A stretch of 6,374 nucleotides of DNA, from NCBI GenBank assembly GCA_021827445.1, contig JAKAVW010000174.1, positions 1 through 6,374 of the forward strand, written 5' to 3'. Position numbers and translations under genes: made by a program. Below, one piece after another: positions 5,511-6,374 of this stretch (positions are counted from its first letter, which is position 1; every line of letters starts with the position of its first letter). Source of the DNA: Pseudomonadota bacterium. Lineage in GTDB: Bacteria; Pseudomonadota; Gammaproteobacteria; Acidithiobacillales; Acidithiobacillaceae. The notes below the pieces were generated by a model that had not been told where the DNA came from, did not search any database, and was given only the letters and a program-made list of their open reading frames with translations.

Positions 5511-5549
5511 TCAGCCAAGATCGTCTACCGGGTAGACGATCTTGGCTGA
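5511..5549. repeat. perfect 39-bp palindrome containing a type A site
   Basis: The left arm of 19 bases starts TCAGCCAAGA and ends TCGTCTACC. It is followed by g5530 and its exact reverse complement ending TCTTGGCTGA. The central 21 bp are a type A site. The arms extend a further 9 bp each side with no mismatch. TGCTGATC occurs directly on both sides (5497-5504 and 5563-5570). No T-tract follows on either strand. It could extrude as a cruciform, or be a stronger or composite protein site, a resolution site, or a small palindromic insertion. Confidence 0.85.
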
Positions 5550-5705
5550 AGGATGCTCCAGTTGCTGATCAGTGAAAGACTCGGGTCCGAAGCCTTCCCC
5601 GGTCCAGGGGCTGCATGCCCAAGGCCCAGAGGCGCGGGTGCGTATTTACACCGTGGCGGCAGTCTGGCAGGCTCTAACTGCTGCGATACCGGGACAAAAA
5701 AGTCT

Positions 5706-5838
5706 CCGTGATGTACCGAGCGGGTTCGCTCACGGTCGCAGTCTAGCCGCCCAGGGTCGAAGGGCCTCGTGGCAGGGTGGGCCCGCCCTGCCGGGCTGCT
5801 CACGGCCTAACGCGAAAGGGGATCTCTTTACGGAGATC
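5706..5838. other. cluster of hairpins, possibly a structured RNA or origin element
   Basis: Three stem-loops lie close together. The first is CCGT (5706-5709)/ACGG (5732-5735), enclosing GAGCG-ggtt-CGCTC (5718-5731). The second is GGCAGGG-8 nt-CCCTGCC (5771-5792). The third is GATCTC-tttacg-GAGATC (5821-5838). GCTCACGG is repeated just after the first and second stems. There is no T-tail. Rightward frames through here lack protein-like character. I cannot match it to a named RNA family. Confidence 0.35.
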
Positions 5839-5923
5839 GGCGTGTGATACGGCGAGTCGCGCCCCGTGAGTTTCTTTACCCTGGTATTCAGATCCAACGG
5901 AATGCGGGTGCCTGCACGCCTAA

Positions 5924-5942
5924 TCGTCTACCCGGTAGACGA
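5924..5942. repeat. type A palindrome, perfect distal copy
   Basis: Arms TCGTCTACC and GGTAGACGA around c5933, perfect 9-bp dyad. It lies 403 bp beyond the 39-bp palindrome and is the copy nearest the rightward gene. Confidence 0.85.
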
Positions 5943-6324
5943 GTCAGCGAACTCGTCAGCGCAATACCTACCATCCCTTGGCCAGGACCCGTCGATTTTG
6001 TCCGAAGGTAATAAGTTTGAACATGGACTTACCTTGCCCTGGCCCATGGTTCGGTATGCAGCCATGATCGCCAGCCGCAGCGCCTCCGCGCGCGTATTGC
6101 TTACATAAGACTTGTGGGGATACTATCGGGTGCAAGGAATGGCAGGTTCAGACTGCAAGCGGTCGTTCGGTTTGATGATGTTTCTAGCTGCTGCTATTTT
6201 GCATCTGTGGATTATTCTATAGCGCAAATCTTGTTGATATTATGGGTTATATTGATGTACAAGGATGATTCTAATTCGCCACAGATATTCTATTTCTCAT
6301 AACAGCAATAGTGGAAAGAAAAGT

Positions 6325-6374
6325 ATGTCACAACAAACTTATCAGGTTCGTGTTGAACGCACCGACTCCATGCA
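6325..6374 (+). CDS. start of an unrecognised rightward gene, cut by window edge
   Basis: ATG at 6325, preceded by a purine-rich stretch with GTGGAAAG about 6-13 nt upstream, opens a frame MSQQTYQVRVERTDSM that runs to the window end. The short sequence looks like a soluble beta-strand start and reads as normal coding sequence. Sixteen residues are too few to assign a family. It is preceded by about 210 bp of AT-rich DNA that should contain its promoter, although no hexamer pair there is convincing. By position it is probably the first gene of the element's rightward set. Confidence 0.55.
   Translation, partial: MSQQTYQVRVERTDSM

Larger units (their letters stand above)
4841..5942. repeat. 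array of odd-centred palindromes, consensus CGTYTWCCSGGWARACG
   Basis: Nine palindromic sites and one half-site share arms of the form CGTYTWCC / GGWARACG around a single central C or G. Type A (TCGTCTACC arms) has centres at 4850, 5070, 5204, 5320, 5530 and 5933, with a half-site at 5171. Type B (CGTTTTCC arms) has centres at 5100, 5121 and 5278. Seven of the ten lie between 5060 and 5330. Odd-centred dyads in tandem are typical of binding sites for dimeric proteins such as plasmid repressors, partition proteins or replication initiators. No copy was noticed in the chromosomal left half. Confidence 0.85.
4669..6324. other. 1.65-kb region without a convincing gene, rich in palindromes
   Basis: No frame on either strand shows a ribosome site, a recognisable domain or plausible protein character throughout. 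The left end (4680-4810) and right end (6110-6324) are AT-rich; the middle is GC-rich and full of inverted repeats (listed separately). It lies between the leftward alpA-rep operon and a rightward gene at 6325. The arrangement of a replication-type gene, an AT-rich flank and repeated protein-site-like palindromes resembles plasmid or integrative-element origin, partition or control regions. That functional reading is inference. Confidence 0.6.

Noticed and set aside
5217..5803. Leftward frames of 64-92 codons across the gene-free region
   Set aside because: Overlapping frames with biased Arg/Pro/Ser content typical of GC-rich shadows, with no domain or ribosome site.
4841..5942. CRISPR array
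   Set aside because: The repeats are full palindromes with irregular spacing from 21 to 403 bp and no uniform spacers.
5154..6108. Several small rightward frames sharing VYPVDD- or LPGRR-like peptides
   Set aside because: The shared peptides come from the palindrome read in different frames, not from homologous proteins. Starts lack ribosome sites.
6206..6214. TGTGGATTA, one mismatch from the DnaA box TGTGGATAA
   Set aside because: A single near-match in an AT-rich stretch is expected by chance, and no second good box lies nearby. The site at 4996-5004 matches only 7 of 9.
6114..6302. Rightward 62-codon frame from GTG 6114
   Set aside because: No ribosome site, AT-rich leader composition, and it ends just before the better start at 6325.

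Overview
The window joins two kinds of DNA. The left half (1 to about 3440) looks like ordinary GC-rich chromosome of a gammaproteobacterium-like Gram-negative. I lean weakly towards an Acidithiobacillus-type organism, from overall feel only; no gene here proves it. The right half (about 3440 to 6374) is more AT-rich in its genes, sits immediately downstream of a tRNA gene, and looks like one end of an integrated mobile or plasmid-like element.

Chromosomal part: three genes read leftwards. nlpC (NlpC/P60 lipoprotein endopeptidase) is followed by mltB (lytic transglycosylase B) and then mtaD (methylthioadenosine/S-adenosylhomocysteine deaminase), which runs off the left edge. The nlpC-mltB pair is a plausible transcription unit of two envelope peptidoglycan hydrolases. 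mtaD may be read from the same transcript or from a weak promoter of its own. Reading the other way is a tRNA-Asn(GTT) gene with a good sigma70-type promoter and a strong intrinsic terminator.

Accessory part: an alpA/excisionase-like HTH gene and a replication-type protein (winged-helix N-terminus plus DnaT-like C-terminus) form a tight leftward two-gene operon pointing at the tRNA. Their promoter region carries two 11-bp inverted arms with a third dyad between them. No integrase gene lies between the operon and the tRNA. To the right, 1.65 kb has no convincing gene. It holds an array of odd-centred palindromes of the form CGTYTWCC-S-GGWARACG: six TCGTCTACC-type sites, three CGTTTTCC-type sites and one half-site. 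One of them grows into a perfect 39-bp palindrome. Several other hairpins lie in the same stretch. At the right edge a new rightward gene starts.

The most interesting feature is this palindrome array next to a replication-type operon. My reading (inference) is a replication-origin, centromere or regulatory locus of an integrative element, bound by a dimeric protein that is not encoded in this window. The palindromes translate to YPVDD-like peptides in several frames, so the small frames across this region are judged artefacts.
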